Assembly (NCBI RefSeq): GCF_900167225.1
Contig: NZ_FUXH01000001.1
Span: 193,371 to 257,370 of the forward strand
DNA length: 64,000 nt
DNA from: Porphyromonas crevioricanis
GTDB taxonomy: Bacteria > Bacteroidota > Bacteroidia > Bacteroidales > Porphyromonadaceae
Reading direction: 5' to 3'
Part shown: positions 32,497-42,250 of the stretch, piece after piece
Numbering within the stretch: position 1 is the first letter of the stretch
How the letters are laid out: every line of letters begins with the position of its first letter
Notes under the pieces: generated by a model
The model's database searches: none
The model's input: only the letters and a program-made list of their open reading frames with translations
What the model was told of the DNA's origin: nothing
Made by a program: the position numbers and the translations under genes

Positions 32497-34527
32497 TTAC
32501 TTGCTTGCTTTGAGACGAGCTTCCAGCTTGTGCAGCTCATCTCTAAGCCTTGCTGCCTCCAGAAAATCCAGCTCGGCTGCTGCATCGAGCATCTTCTTAC
32601 GTGTGAGCTCTATCAGATCTTTCAGTTTATCAGAGGTCAGCTTGTCTACTATCGGATCGGTAACTCGTCCTGCTGCGGGCTCTACATAGGCATGAAGCCC
32701 TCCCATATCTTTGTCGTCTAAATCTCTGTTATCCAGTATGGATTTGAGGTTCTTGACAACTTGTTTGGGCGTGATACGATTAGCTCGATTGTATGCCATT
32801 TGCTTCTCTCTCCTGCGCTCCGTCTCGTCAATGGTGCGCTGCATACTTTCTGTGATTTTATCTGCATAGAAGATTACTCTGCCGTTGATATGTCTTGCAG
32901 CACGTCCGGCTGTTTGTGTCAGAGAGCGATGAGAGCGAAGAAAACCTTCTTTGTCTGCGTCAAGTATTGCTACAAGAGAGACTTCCGGCAGATCCAACCC
33001 TTCGCGGAGCAGGTTTACCCCGACAAGCACATCGTACACTCCTCTGCGAAGATCTTCCATGATACGTATTCGCTCCAGAGTATCCACATCGCTGTGAATA
33101 TAGGCTGTGTTGTAGTTGTGTTCGGATAGATAGTCGGACAGCTCTTCTGCCATGCGTTTGGTCAGGGTTGTTACCAATACGCGTTCTTTCCGTTCGATGC
33201 AACAGCTTATTTCCTCTTCCAAGTCGTCTATCTGATGCTCTGTGGGACGAACTTCGATGATCGGATCGAGCAGACCAGTGGGTCGAATCACTTGCTCCAC
33301 CACTATGCCTTCGGATTCTCCCAGCTCATAATCTGCCGGAGTGGCACTGATATAAATTGTCTGATGAGTGAGGGTACAAAACTCTTCAAAGGTCAAAGGC
33401 CTGTTGTCCAGAGCTGCCGGAAGACGGAAACCATAGTGTACCAAGTTTTCTTTTCGAGAACGGTCCCCTCCGTACATGGCTCGTACTTGAGGGATCGTCA
33501 CGTGGCTTTCATCTATCACCATGAGGAAGTCTTTTGGGAAATAGTCGAGTAAGCAAAATGGGCGTTCCCCGGCTTTCCTGCCGTCGAAGTAGCGAGAATA
33601 GTTCTCTATTCCCGAACAGTAACCCAGCTCTCGGATCATCTCAAGATCATAGGTTACTCGCTCATACAGACGCTGAGCTTCGAGAGCTTTGCCTTCTTTT
33701 TCGAGGAATGCCTTTTGAGTGCCCAAGTCTACGTCTATCAGGCTTACAGCTCTGTCTACCTGCTCTTTGGTTGTGACAAAGAGGTTAGCTGGATGTATTT
33801 GCAGACTGCTCATCGGGCCGTATTCCTCTCCACTGATCGGATTGAATGAGGCTATATGCTCTATTTCGTTGTCCCAAAATTCTATTCTATAGGCCATTCC
33901 CTCGTATCCCTCAATAGCCGGAAATACGTCTATCGTATCTCCTCGTACACGAAAGTCCCCACTGTTGAATTCTATTTTGTCGTTTGTGTAGTAGCTCTCT
34001 ACCAGTTGTCTCATCAATATATTTCGAGAGAGCTTCTGACCGATCCTCAGATGAATAACTTTTTCTTCAAAAGCCTTTGGATCGGCCATTCCATACAAAC
34101 AGCTTACAGAAGATACCACTATCACATCTTGTCTGCCACTCAATAAAGCGGCAGTAGCTTTCAAGCGAAGTTTCTCTATTTCAGCATTGATTGCCATATC
34201 CTTCTCTATGTAAGTATCACTTACAGGTATATAGGCTTCCGGTTGGTAATAGTCGTAGTAAGAAACAAAATACTCGACAGCATTGTCGGGGAAGAAGGAT
34301 TTGAATTCACCATAGAGTTGTGCTGCCAAAGTTTTGTTGTGACTGAGCACTAAGGTTGGTTTATTGATTTGAGCTATTACGTTCGCCACAGTGAATGTTT
34401 TGCCCGATCCCGTTACCCCCAGCAAGGTCTGTGCAGCGTCTCCATTCCGCACACCTGCTACTAGTTGAGAGATGGCCTGAGGTTGATCCCCGGTCGGGAC
34501 AAAAGAAGATTTGAGTTCGAATTTCAT
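32497..34527 (-). CDS. uvrB: Excinuclease ABC subunit B
   Basis: DNA-damage recognition helicase of nucleotide excision repair. The 676-residue protein has Walker A GVTGSGKT (37-44), the beta-hairpin region YYDYYQPEAYIP, DESHVTIPQ as motif II, the helicase C-terminal blocks (LREGLDLPEVSLVAILDADKEGFLRS described as LREGLDLPE and DADKEGFLRS) and a terminal UVR domain (about 630-672). Complete. It follows priA after 18 bases, so it is cotranscribed with replication genes. Confidence 0.98.
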   Translation of the reverse strand: MKFELKSSFVPTGDQPQAISQLVAGVRNGDAAQTLLGVTGSGKTFTVANVIAQINKPTLVLSHNKTLAAQLYGEFKSFFPDNAVEYFVSYYDYYQPEAYIPVSDTYIEKDMAINAEIEKLRLKATAALLSGRQDVIVVSSVSCLYGMADPKAFEEKVIHLRIGQKLSRNILMRQLVESYYTNDKIEFNSGDFRVRGDTIDVFPAIEGYEGMAYRIEFWDNEIEHIASFNPISGEEYGPMSSLQIHPANLFVTTKEQVDRAVSLIDVDLGTQKAFLEKEGKALEAQRLYERVTYDLEMIRELGYCSGIENYSRYFDGRKAGERPFCLLDYFPKDFLMVIDESHVTIPQVRAMYGGDRSRKENLVHYGFRLPAALDNRPLTFEEFCTLTHQTIYISATPADYELGESEGIVVEQVIRPTGLLDPIIEVRPTEHQIDDLEEEISCCIERKERVLVTTLTKRMAEELSDYLSEHNYNTAYIHSDVDTLERIRIMEDLRRGVYDVLVGVNLLREGLDLPEVSLVAILDADKEGFLRSHRSLTQTAGRAARHINGRVIFYADKITESMQRTIDETERRREKQMAYNRANRITPKQVVKNLKSILDNRDLDDKDMGGLHAYVEPAAGRVTDPIVDKLTSDKLKDLIELTRKKMLDAAAELDFLEAARLRDELHKLEARLKASK

Positions 34528-34545
34528 TTGTATGTAGGGAGGTGT

Positions 34546-37017
34546 TTATATGGCATCGACATCGAAGTGTATCTTGCACTTTTTGGAGTCTGGAACGGAG
34601 ATGGAAAGCTCATTGTAAGCTGCGATAATCGCTTGACGCTCGGCATTTGAGTTCATGAAAGTAGGCCTGCGAAGTATAATTTGCCGGATGTAGTAGCGAT
34701 CTATACGCTCAATGTCGGGAGTATGGATGTCGGTGATCAGTTCATGTGGAAGGTTTCGATTGATAATGGTTGCAAATTGTCTTGCAACATTGGATACAAC
34801 AGACCTATCCAAGGCTCTTATAACTACTGTTGTGAGTCTGGTAAAGGGAGGAAATTGACAGGCTTGACGTTCTTGAAGTTGCTCCTCAATGAAAAGCCTG
34901 TAATCCCCGAGAGACAAGGCCTCTATAAAAGGGTTTTGAGGATCATTCGTTTGCAATATCATTCTTGTATTTCCCTCCTTTACTCCGAAGGAAGAACGGA
35001 TAGCAAGTTGATACAGAAGTTGATAGGCTTTTTCGTCTGCTCTAAAGTCTGGAAAGGCTAAAATGCTGTCCAAGTTTATCACTCCAATGAGATCGATATC
35101 GTGCCAGATCGGGAGAGCAGCCATCATCTGTGTTCCTACTATAATGTTGACATTGCCAGTTTCTATCTGGTTGAGCAGAGTTTCCAGCCGCTTCTTGCTT
35201 TTCGCAATATCGGAGTCTATGCGGAGTATTTGGGCCTGAGGGAACAGCTTCTTTATTTCTTCGGCCACCCTCTCTGTGCCAAAACCATATGGCTGCAACT
35301 CTTCTCTATTGGGGTTTCCACAGCTCGGACAAATGTAAGGAAGCAGCTGTTCGTACCCGCAGTAGTGGCAGCAAAGTTTTTCACTCTGTTTGTGGTATGT
35401 AAGGCTTACGGAGCAACGAGGGCAACAGAGACTATTGTTGCACTTCTTGCATTTGACATACATTCCGTATCCTCGCCTATTTTGTATCAATACTACGCGC
35501 CGCCCTTTTTCCAAGATTGATTTTACAGCAGTTTCAAGTTGTGGAGAGATCGTTTCGTCCGATTGAAGACGTCTTTGACGGTAGAGTGTTTTCATGTTTA
35601 CCGTTTCTATGTCTATCGGTCTGGGCCGGGGTTGTTCTTCTCCTTGTAGGAGATTTTTCCATTTCCCTATTGACATATTGTATAGCGTCTCAGCAGATGG
35701 AGTCTCGGAGGTGATGAGCACCTTTGCCCCTTTCAGTTGTCCTAACATGATAGCGGCATCTCGGGCATGGTATCGAGGTGCCAGGAGTTGTTGTTTATAG
35801 GCATATTCTTGTTCCTCATCGATAATGATTAACCCCAGACGTTTCATTGGCAGAAAGAGAGCAGAGCGATTTCCAATCACAACAACTGGTATATCTTGTT
35901 GAGCAAGTTGCTGAAAAAGAGTGATACGTTGGCTGGTTGTTTGTCGAGAGGAATAGAGCTGACATCTATCTCCATAACGTAGACAGAGTCTTTCGGTAAG
36001 ACTGTCAGCCGATGGAGGGTATTGAGATTCAGGACTAAGAAGTAACACTTGTTTGCCCTCTGCATATGTTTGGCTTATCTGCTGCTCCAAAAAAAACTCC
36101 TTACGCTTAATACTCTCTTGATAGTGGACAGATACGCCCTCCGGCAGGATTATTTTCTCTTTTGGATTTAGTGGAGAAGTAGGAAAGACCGATCCAACAG
36201 TTTTAGTCAGTTTTCTTAGTCTTTCTTTTCGGATCAGAATACCTTTCCTGATCAGAGCTCTCAGGGTAGTAGCTTCATTCGCATTATTGCCACAGAGAAG
36301 TCGCAAAGGAATTTCTCCATGAGGGAATATGTCTTGAGAATCTAATAGAGCAATCAGTTTTTGCAATAGCTTTTGTTGTTTTGGTGCTCGGTGCAGGAGG
36401 TCTATTTGCTTCATCAGAAGCATTTCATCCTCAGCTAACGAGTCTGCTAAGGCAACCGTTTGTTCGTGTTTCCCTTTTGTTCTAATGTTAAGCTCTTCTT
36501 TCAGCTGTATGGCTCCTGATTTTACCAAACGTAAAAAAGAAGGTAGGGCAGGGCGACCGATACTTTTCTGTATTTCGGCTATGGATAAGGATTCTTTCCC
36601 TCTTTTGATAATGAGATCTAAGATGTTTAAGTCTGCACAAGGGAGAGGCTCCGAAGCTTCGTATTCAGGGTTTGCGATAACTTCTGTATGACTTTCAGGT
36701 AAGAGGGCAGAGGGCAGAGCTGTCCGGAGGACTTCTCCTTCAGTACACAAATAGTATTTGGCTATCCATGTCCAAAAAGCAATGTCATCACTACTGACCA
36801 GCGGAACTTCATCCACGACAAAAAGGATCGGCTTGATTTCTTTGACTCCCTCAGGTGGTAGTTGATCGATCCTTATAACAACAGCCGTATAAAAGCGTTT
36901 GCTGCCCAAGGGCACTGCTACTCGCATACCTACCTTTATCTTTTCTTCCAAATCCTGTGGTATGGAGTAGTGATAGCTCCCGGGGATAGCCAAAGGGATG
37001 AGGACGTTGGCGTACAT
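34546..37017 (-). CDS. priA: Primosomal protein N' (replication restart helicase)
   Basis: 3'-5' helicase that reloads the replisome at stalled forks. The 823-residue protein has the N-terminal DNA-binding domain, a helicase core with DEEQEYAYK (DEEH-like motif II), and the PriA zinc module with eight cysteines in pairs (CKKC, CCPRC, CCHYC, CPSC). In the core the Walker A region is atypical (QVLLLSPES before it); I could not pick out a classical GKT, as is known for the more divergent Bacteroidota PriA proteins. It is 14 bases downstream of dnaG. Confidence 0.94.
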   Translation of the reverse strand: MYANVLIPLAIPGSYHYSIPQDLEEKIKVGMRVAVPLGSKRFYTAVVIRIDQLPPEGVKEIKPILFVVDEVPLVSSDDIAFWTWIAKYYLCTEGEVLRTALPSALLPESHTEVIANPEYEASEPLPCADLNILDLIIKRGKESLSIAEIQKSIGRPALPSFLRLVKSGAIQLKEELNIRTKGKHEQTVALADSLAEDEMLLMKQIDLLHRAPKQQKLLQKLIALLDSQDIFPHGEIPLRLLCGNNANEATTLRALIRKGILIRKERLRKLTKTVGSVFPTSPLNPKEKIILPEGVSVHYQESIKRKEFFLEQQISQTYAEGKQVLLLSPESQYPPSADSLTERLCLRYGDRCQLYSSRQTTSQRITLFQQLAQQDIPVVVIGNRSALFLPMKRLGLIIIDEEQEYAYKQQLLAPRYHARDAAIMLGQLKGAKVLITSETPSAETLYNMSIGKWKNLLQGEEQPRPRPIDIETVNMKTLYRQRRLQSDETISPQLETAVKSILEKGRRVVLIQNRRGYGMYVKCKKCNNSLCCPRCSVSLTYHKQSEKLCCHYCGYEQLLPYICPSCGNPNREELQPYGFGTERVAEEIKKLFPQAQILRIDSDIAKSKKRLETLLNQIETGNVNIIVGTQMMAALPIWHDIDLIGVINLDSILAFPDFRADEKAYQLLYQLAIRSSFGVKEGNTRMILQTNDPQNPFIEALSLGDYRLFIEEQLQERQACQFPPFTRLTTVVIRALDRSVVSNVARQFATIINRNLPHELITDIHTPDIERIDRYYIRQIILRRPTFMNSNAERQAIIAAYNELSISVPDSKKCKIHFDVDAI

Positions 37018-37031
37018 TGTTCTTTGGCTGA

Positions 37032-39008
37032 TTATAGAATGACTCTTTCCCCCAAAGCTTGGGCGAAGGACGCTTTTGTGTTGTTTAGGTCTTTTAACTC
37101 AGAGAGAAGGTCCAGTATTTGCTCGGATTCGTTATTTCGTTGGGCGATTACTATTTCTCGTTGCACTTCGTGAATCCGTTTTATTACAAATGCGTTTTGG
37201 AAAATCTGTATCGCTCGCACACACTGATCTGCCAAGCGTTTTTGTTCTTTCAAGGCTTCTGCTTCTTGCTCTTTTTCCATATCCTCATCCGATTTAAGCA
37301 GGTCACTCAGTCGATAACGATCGGAAATTAGATCCATAGCCAGGCAGTTGATTTCCTCTTGTGGATGGTGAATGAAGTAGGATTGACTGTTGAAGTCTCT
37401 ATTTTCACGAGTCTTCATTGCGGCCTCCTCCAGTATTTGTCGGACAAGAGGCGTGGTAAAATCCAAAATTCCATCAGAGGCAAGTTCTTCATAGACAAAA
37501 GAAGCCAATACGATGCGATTTGCCGGTTTCCCATCCCTATCCAGAAAGAGGATATCTTCTCCTCCATGCTTTACCACAAGTCTGATAAGCTCCAGTTCTT
37601 CCTTTTTGGGAGGTTCTTTTTGTTTTGTCTCTTCCCGAGTTTGGAGAAGGGTTTCTTTTTCATTTGTCGTATTCTCTCTCGGAGTATTGTGAGCGGTGTA
37701 TTTGCTATTTCTATGTTTCTGGACTTCGATCAGTAGCAGCTCTTCTGATATTTCAAGTTTTTGAGAAGTAGCTTGCACATAGACGGACCGATTGATGGCA
37801 TCCGGTATTATGGATATGCTGTGCACAATGTCCGAAATGACTTTGGCTCGTTGCATCGGATCACTTCCCGAGTCATGCAACAGAAGATTGGTTTTGAAGC
37901 TGATGAAGTCTTGTTCGTTTCTCTGCAAATAGGTTTGAAACTCCTCCGCAGTATGAGATTTGGCGTAAGAGTCTGGGTCTTCCCCCTCCGGAAGCAGTAC
38001 AACCTTTATGTTCATCCCTTCGGCCAGAAGCAGATCTATTCCTCTTAATGCAGCTTTAATACCTGGTGCATCACCATCGTACAAAACAGTGACGTTCGAT
38101 GTAAACCTCTGTATTAGACGAATTTGAGGGATTGTAAGAGCTGTGCCGGAGGAGGAGACTACATTCTCAACGCCGGATTGTGTCATTTGGAGCACATCGA
38201 GGTAGCCCTCCACCAGATAGCATTTATCCAGCTTTGATATGGCTCGCTTGGCTTGGTGTAAACCATAGAGCTGGTAACTTTTGTCGTATATGATGCTCTG
38301 TGGAGAGTTGACATATTTGGCCAGTTTGTCGGACTTTTTGAGAATGCGTCCTCCAAAGCCCACTGGCTTGCCACTGACCGTGTATATCGGGAATATTATG
38401 CGCCCTCTGAACCGGTCTGTAAGGAGTTTCCCAGCCTGCGTTTGGGAAGACAGCCCAGTAGTGATCAGAAGTTCGGTTGAGAATCCTTTGTGTATGGCAG
38501 TTTCTGAGAAAAGATTCCATTCGTCCGGAGCATACCCCAGGCCGAAACGTTCTATTGTATCCGGTCGGATTCCCCGTTCTTGGAAATAGGACAGACCGAT
38601 GCGTTTCCCCTCATCACTTTCCAATAGATATTTATGGAAATATTTAGCAGCAAATTCGTTGAGGATAAAAAGACTTTGTCGTTTGTCAGCCTCTCTTTTT
38701 TCCTCGTCGGTGAGTTCTCTCTCTTCTATGGGAATGCCATACTTGCGAGCCAGATACTTGAGAGCCTCTGTATAGCTCATTTGCTCCAGCTTCATCAGAA
38801 AGTTGATAGGATTTCCTCCCTCTCCGCAAGAAAAGCATTTGCAGAAGTTTTTCCCTGGAGTGACATAAAAAGAAGGGTTGCGATCGGCATGGAAAGGGCA
38901 TAGTCCCACGTAGCTTGCTCCGCGTTTTCGTAAGGACACGAAGTCGCTCACCACATCTAATATTTGTGCGGCATCTGTGATTTTCTGTATGGTAACAGGA
39001 TCTATCAC
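37032..39008 (-). CDS. dnaG: DNA primase
   Basis: Makes RNA primers for replication. The 658-residue protein has an N-terminal CHC2 zinc finger (C37, H40, C58, C61), the RNA-polymerase basic region, a TOPRIM domain with VEGYLDVLQM and LYDGDAPG, and a DnaB-binding C-terminal part that is rich in charged residues between about 440 and 500. Located between kdsB (two bases upstream) and priA. It is not in the common rpsU-dnaG-rpoD operon, which is usual for Bacteroidota. Confidence 0.97.
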   Translation of the reverse strand: MIDPVTIQKITDAAQILDVVSDFVSLRKRGASYVGLCPFHADRNPSFYVTPGKNFCKCFSCGEGGNPINFLMKLEQMSYTEALKYLARKYGIPIEERELTDEEKREADKRQSLFILNEFAAKYFHKYLLESDEGKRIGLSYFQERGIRPDTIERFGLGYAPDEWNLFSETAIHKGFSTELLITTGLSSQTQAGKLLTDRFRGRIIFPIYTVSGKPVGFGGRILKKSDKLAKYVNSPQSIIYDKSYQLYGLHQAKRAISKLDKCYLVEGYLDVLQMTQSGVENVVSSSGTALTIPQIRLIQRFTSNVTVLYDGDAPGIKAALRGIDLLLAEGMNIKVVLLPEGEDPDSYAKSHTAEEFQTYLQRNEQDFISFKTNLLLHDSGSDPMQRAKVISDIVHSISIIPDAINRSVYVQATSQKLEISEELLLIEVQKHRNSKYTAHNTPRENTTNEKETLLQTREETKQKEPPKKEELELIRLVVKHGGEDILFLDRDGKPANRIVLASFVYEELASDGILDFTTPLVRQILEEAAMKTRENRDFNSQSYFIHHPQEEINCLAMDLISDRYRLSDLLKSDEDMEKEQEAEALKEQKRLADQCVRAIQIFQNAFVIKRIHEVQREIVIAQRNNESEQILDLLSELKDLNNTKASFAQALGERVIL

Positions 39009-39010
39009 GA

Positions 39011-39766
39011 TTATTGCTCTGCTTTCAATTTTTCTATAGCAAGAGAGAGGTCTTCTGCTGTGTCTATGCCTATTGTCTCTTCTTCGGCCTGCAGCACACG
39101 TATGCAGTAGCCTGCTTCTAACCAGCGGAGTTGTTCCAAACTCTCCGCTTGCTCTAATGGGCTGACGGGCAGGTCTGTCAGTTCTCTCAGTATATTAGCA
39201 CGAAAGGCGTACAGCCCTATGTGTTTGAAAAAGACATGAGAACTGGACCACTGTGTCGGGTCTACATTCCTTAGATATGGAATGACCGATCGGCTAAAGT
39301 AGATAGCATTACCAAATGAATTGACAATCAACTTTGGGGAGTTGGGATTAGACAGATTCGCAAAGCCACAGTCAGCAGGGAATGGTATAGCAGTAGTAGC
39401 TATATCTACCTTGTTGTCCTCAAAAGAAGAGGCCAGTCTTCGTATGAGTTTGGGGTCGATGAAGGGTTCATCTCCCTGCAAGTTGATTACGATATCTGCT
39501 TCTTCTCCCAATTTGTCGAGAGCTTCCCGACAGCGGTCCGTGCCAGACTTACAGCTCTCGGATGTGAGTATTGCTGTCCCTCCAAAACTCTCTACTGCGG
39601 AGATTATACGCTCGTCATCGGTAGCAACGATTACTCGTTCTACAGCTTTGCTTGCTTGCTCTACAACTCGCTGTATCATGGGCTTCCCAAGCATGTCTAT
39701 CAGAGGTTTCCCAGGCAATCGAGTCGAAGCATACCGGGCCGGGATGATGGCTATTACCTTATCCAT
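39011..39766 (-). CDS. kdsB: CMP-KDO synthetase
   Basis: Activates KDO with CTP for lipid A core synthesis. 251 residues, starting [31 protein letters not shown], given here as [16 protein letters not shown] and GKPMIQRV. Further motifs are [23 protein letters not shown] and [10 protein letters not shown], all typical of KdsB. First gene of the minus-strand kdsB-dnaG-priA-uvrB-rlmN run. A -7 box TACCTTTG ends only five bases before its ATG, suggesting a leaderless or very short-leader transcript. Confidence 0.97.
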   Translation of the reverse strand: MDKVIAIIPARYASTRLPGKPLIDMLGKPMIQRVVEQASKAVERVIVATDDERIISAVESFGGTAILTSESCKSGTDRCREALDKLGEEADIVINLQGDEPFIDPKLIRRLASSFEDNKVDIATTAIPFPADCGFANLSNPNSPKLIVNSFGNAIYFSRSVIPYLRNVDPTQWSSSHVFFKHIGLYAFRANILRELTDLPVSPLEQAESLEQLRWLEAGYCIRVLQAEEETIGIDTAEDLSLAIEKLKAEQ

Positions 39767-39771
39767 ATGTG

Positions 39772-39788
39772 CAAAGGTACTATCTTTG
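39772..39788. promoter_or_regulatory. Back-to-back divergent -7 boxes (kdsB / NAD(P)H oxidoreductase)
   Basis: CAAAGGTACTATCTTTG contains TACCTTTG on the minus strand (39779-39772, towards kdsB) and TATCTTTG on the plus strand (39781-39788, towards the gene at 39825), with one base between. The site is also an inverted repeat with 7 of 8 pairs. Both fit TAnnTTTG. -33 boxes are poor on both sides. Confidence 0.55.
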
Positions 39789-39824
39789 GGTCACCAAGTT
39801 ATTAAGTAACCGTCCTTTCTGAAT

Positions 39825-40352
39825 ATGAAGAAGACTTTGATCATAGTAGCTCATCCCTCTTTGAGAAAAAAATCAGTTATCAATAGCGCATGGTGTAATG
39901 CACTTAGTGGTCATGAATCCATAACAATTAGGGATCTCTATGCCGAATACCCTGACGGGAAGATAAACATTGCAAAAGAACAAGCTCTGGTAGAGGCACA
40001 TGAGCGCATCATATTTCAGTTCCCCCTATGGTGGTATGCTGCTCCGGCTTTGCTCAAAGTTTGGTTAGACGAGGTTCTTACAGAGGGTTGGGCCTATGGA
40101 GCCGGAGGAGATAAAATGTTGCCCAAGGAAATCGGTGCAGCTGTTAGTTGCGGTGGGAAAATAACAGATTTTCAAGAAGGAGCCGCTCAGCGTCATACAT
40201 TGGCCCACTATCTCGATGTCTTTGATGGTGTGGCTGCTTTCACTCGTTGTAAATACATTGGTTTCCACGCTGTGTATGACACTTACAATCCCGAAACCGT
40301 TGCTCATATTGATGAGAATTGCCGTGATTATCTCTCTTTTTTGGAGCGCTGA
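39825..40352 (+). CDS. NAD(P)H-dependent flavin oxidoreductase (MdaB/KefF/YwrO-like)
   Basis: Flavodoxin-fold quinone reductase of 175 residues. It starts KKTLIIVAHPSLRKKSVIN, the FMN/FAD-binding loop of this family, and contains IIFQFPLWWYAAPALLKVWLDEV, whose FPLWWY..P.LLKxW is the family hallmark, and the GAYGxGG-like WAYGAGGDKM. It reduces quinones or nitro compounds with two electrons. Divergent from kdsB, with which it shares the promoter region. The exact substrate is not determined by sequence. Confidence 0.85.
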   Translation: MKKTLIIVAHPSLRKKSVINSAWCNALSGHESITIRDLYAEYPDGKINIAKEQALVEAHERIIFQFPLWWYAAPALLKVWLDEVLTEGWAYGAGGDKMLPKEIGAAVSCGGKITDFQEGAAQRHTLAHYLDVFDGVAAFTRCKYIGFHAVYDTYNPETVAHIDENCRDYLSFLER

Positions 40353-40453
40353 TGTCCCCCCATTATGATATTCTTACCACGTATCTTTTTTTGCTTATAC
40401 GCTGAGGCGTGGTTGAGACTTGTGTAGAATTTTGCTCATAGCGAATCTAAGAT

Positions 40454-41128
40454 ATGAATTCCACCAAAAAGAAGTTTATTTCCAAGCATCCTATTTTGTC
40501 TAGCTTGCTGCTCATGCTCGTATTATCTCTTTTGATTGTATTTGTATTGGGTTCGTTCACGGACATTTATACCTCTCATGGACAGGAGAGAGAGGTTCCC
40601 ATGCTGAAAGGATTGACACAACAGCAAGCTGTCGAAAAGCTTGAGACTCTGGACCTGAAATGTGAGGTTGTTGATTCGGTTCATTTGGGTTATAATCGGA
40701 ATGTCCTACCGGGTGCCATTGTTGAGAGTGTACCCGAGGCCGGATCAAAGGTGAAACCCGGGCGTATCATATTTCTCACGGTTAATGCCTTTTCTCCCCA
40801 AAAGGGGACTATCCCGGACCTCAAAGATTTGTCTTTGAGACAAGCAGTATCTGTCCTGAAGTCTATTGGATTTACCAATGTAAGGCAGAGGTATATTAGT
40901 GGAGATTTCTTAGATCTGGTTTCTGCGGTGGAGACAGCAGATGGGCGTGAGATACGCCCGGGAGATCGAATAGCCCTTTCGGATCCTCTTGTATTGGTCG
41001 TAATACGAGGAGGTTTTTCTCTTGTTGATTCTCTACAGCCTGAGCTAGAATCTGTTCCCGATTCTATGACCGTTGAGGAGGAAGGACCACGCAAGAACGA
41101 TCGGGAAGAAAATGAATCTTGGTGGTAA
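40454..41128 (+). CDS. Membrane-anchored PASTA-domain protein
   Basis: 224 residues. One membrane helix (about 15-35, ILSSLLLMLVLSLLIVFVLG), then periplasmic PASTA domains at about 45-112 and 115-185 (EVPMLKGLTQQQAVEKLETLDLK as start, split here; second IPDLKDLSLRQAVSVLKSIGF), and an acidic tail. PASTA domains often bind peptidoglycan stem peptides. Unlike Ser/Thr kinases or PBP2x there is no enzymatic domain. It sits before rluD and ddl, a conserved Bacteroidota order, and a cell-wall role fits its ddl neighbour. Confidence 0.85.
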   Translation: MNSTKKKFISKHPILSSLLLMLVLSLLIVFVLGSFTDIYTSHGQEREVPMLKGLTQQQAVEKLETLDLKCEVVDSVHLGYNRNVLPGAIVESVPEAGSKVKPGRIIFLTVNAFSPQKGTIPDLKDLSLRQAVSVLKSIGFTNVRQRYISGDFLDLVSAVETADGREIRPGDRIALSDPLVLVVIRGGFSLVDSLQPELESVPDSMTVEEEGPRKNDREENESWW

Positions 41129-41149
41129 TTCATATTCAGATTTGGAGGA

Positions 41150-42250
41150 ATGTTTGTAGAAGAATCTGAAAGAGTCAGTGTTCCGGATTCGGATTTGGAT
41201 GAAGATCTGGATTGGGATTCCGAGCAACTAGCCGATACATCTACCCCTCTCTACGAGCATTACCGGTTTGTTGCCGACCCAGGACAGACTCCTGTCCGTG
41301 CCGACAAATTTTTGTTCGATAGGATAGGGCGTATTTCCCGCAATCGTATACAGTTAGCAGCCGAAGCAGGCTGCGTATTTGCTGGTGATAATCCTATCCG
41401 TAGCAGTTATAAGGTAAAGCCAGGGGATGTGCTGACTATCCGGATGGAACGCCCTCGGAATGAACTGGAGATACTTCCGGAAGATATATCTCTGGATATA
41501 GTATATGAAGACGATTCGCTTTTGGTGGTAAATAAGGCAGCCGGGATGGTGGTGCATCCGGGACACGGCAATTTTACCGGGACTTTGCTCAATGCCTTGG
41601 CTTATTATCTGCGTCATGATAACAATTTCGATCCTACCGATCCCAGGTTAGGCTTAGTACACCGTATAGACAAGGATACATCCGGATTGCTTGTTATTGC
41701 CAAAAATCCAGATACCAAAACACATCTGTCGAGGCAGTTTTTCAACAAAACGACACAACGAACTTACCGAGCTCTTGCTTGGGGACGATTTGAGGAGAAA
41801 GAGGGAACCATAGAGGGAAATATCGGTCGAGACTTGCGTAACAGAACCGTTATGGCTGTTTATCCCCCGAATTCAGAAGAAGGAAAACCGGCTGTCACAC
41901 ATTATAGTGTGTTGGAGGAAATGGCCTTTGTCAGCTGGATAGAATGTCGTTTGGAAACTGGTCGTACGCATCAGATACGCGCTCACATGAGTCATATAGG
42001 ACACCCTCTATTTTCAGACGAAAAATATGGCGGTACTTGTATATTGAGAGGGAATAATACACCTAAGTATCGCCAATTCATCAATAATTGTTTCGATATT
42101 TGTCCTCGTCAGGCTTTGCATGCCAAGACTTTGGGTTTTGAACATCCGATTACAGGCCAATGGATGAGTTTCGACTCGGAATTACCTACGGATTTAGAAA
42201 AACTCCTCTTGCGTTGGCAGGCCTATACACAAACTCTTTTTGATAAATGA
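41150..42250 (+). CDS. rluD: RluD-like 23S rRNA pseudouridine synthase
   Basis: Isomerises uridines of large-subunit rRNA. 366 residues: an acidic N-terminal extension (about 1-30), an S4 RNA-binding domain (about 48-100, ADKFLFDRIGRISRNRIQLA), and an RluA catalytic domain with LVHRIDKDTSGLLV (catalytic D174) and ETGRTHQIRAH. The S4 domain favours RluD over RluA. It overlaps ddl by four bases. Site specificity is inferred. Confidence 0.9.
   Translation: MFVEESERVSVPDSDLDEDLDWDSEQLADTSTPLYEHYRFVADPGQTPVRADKFLFDRIGRISRNRIQLAAEAGCVFAGDNPIRSSYKVKPGDVLTIRMERPRNELEILPEDISLDIVYEDDSLLVVNKAAGMVVHPGHGNFTGTLLNALAYYLRHDNNFDPTDPRLGLVHRIDKDTSGLLVIAKNPDTKTHLSRQFFNKTTQRTYRALAWGRFEEKEGTIEGNIGRDLRNRTVMAVYPPNSEEGKPAVTHYSVLEEMAFVSWIECRLETGRTHQIRAHMSHIGHPLFSDEKYGGTCILRGNNTPKYRQFINNCFDICPRQALHAKTLGFEHPITGQWMSFDSELPTDLEKLLLRWQAYTQTLFDK

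Noticed and set aside
36000-37017. priA as a pseudogene because no classical Walker A was found
   Set aside because: The frame is intact at 823 codons, zinc cysteines and helicase motifs are present, and Bacteroidota PriA proteins are divergent.
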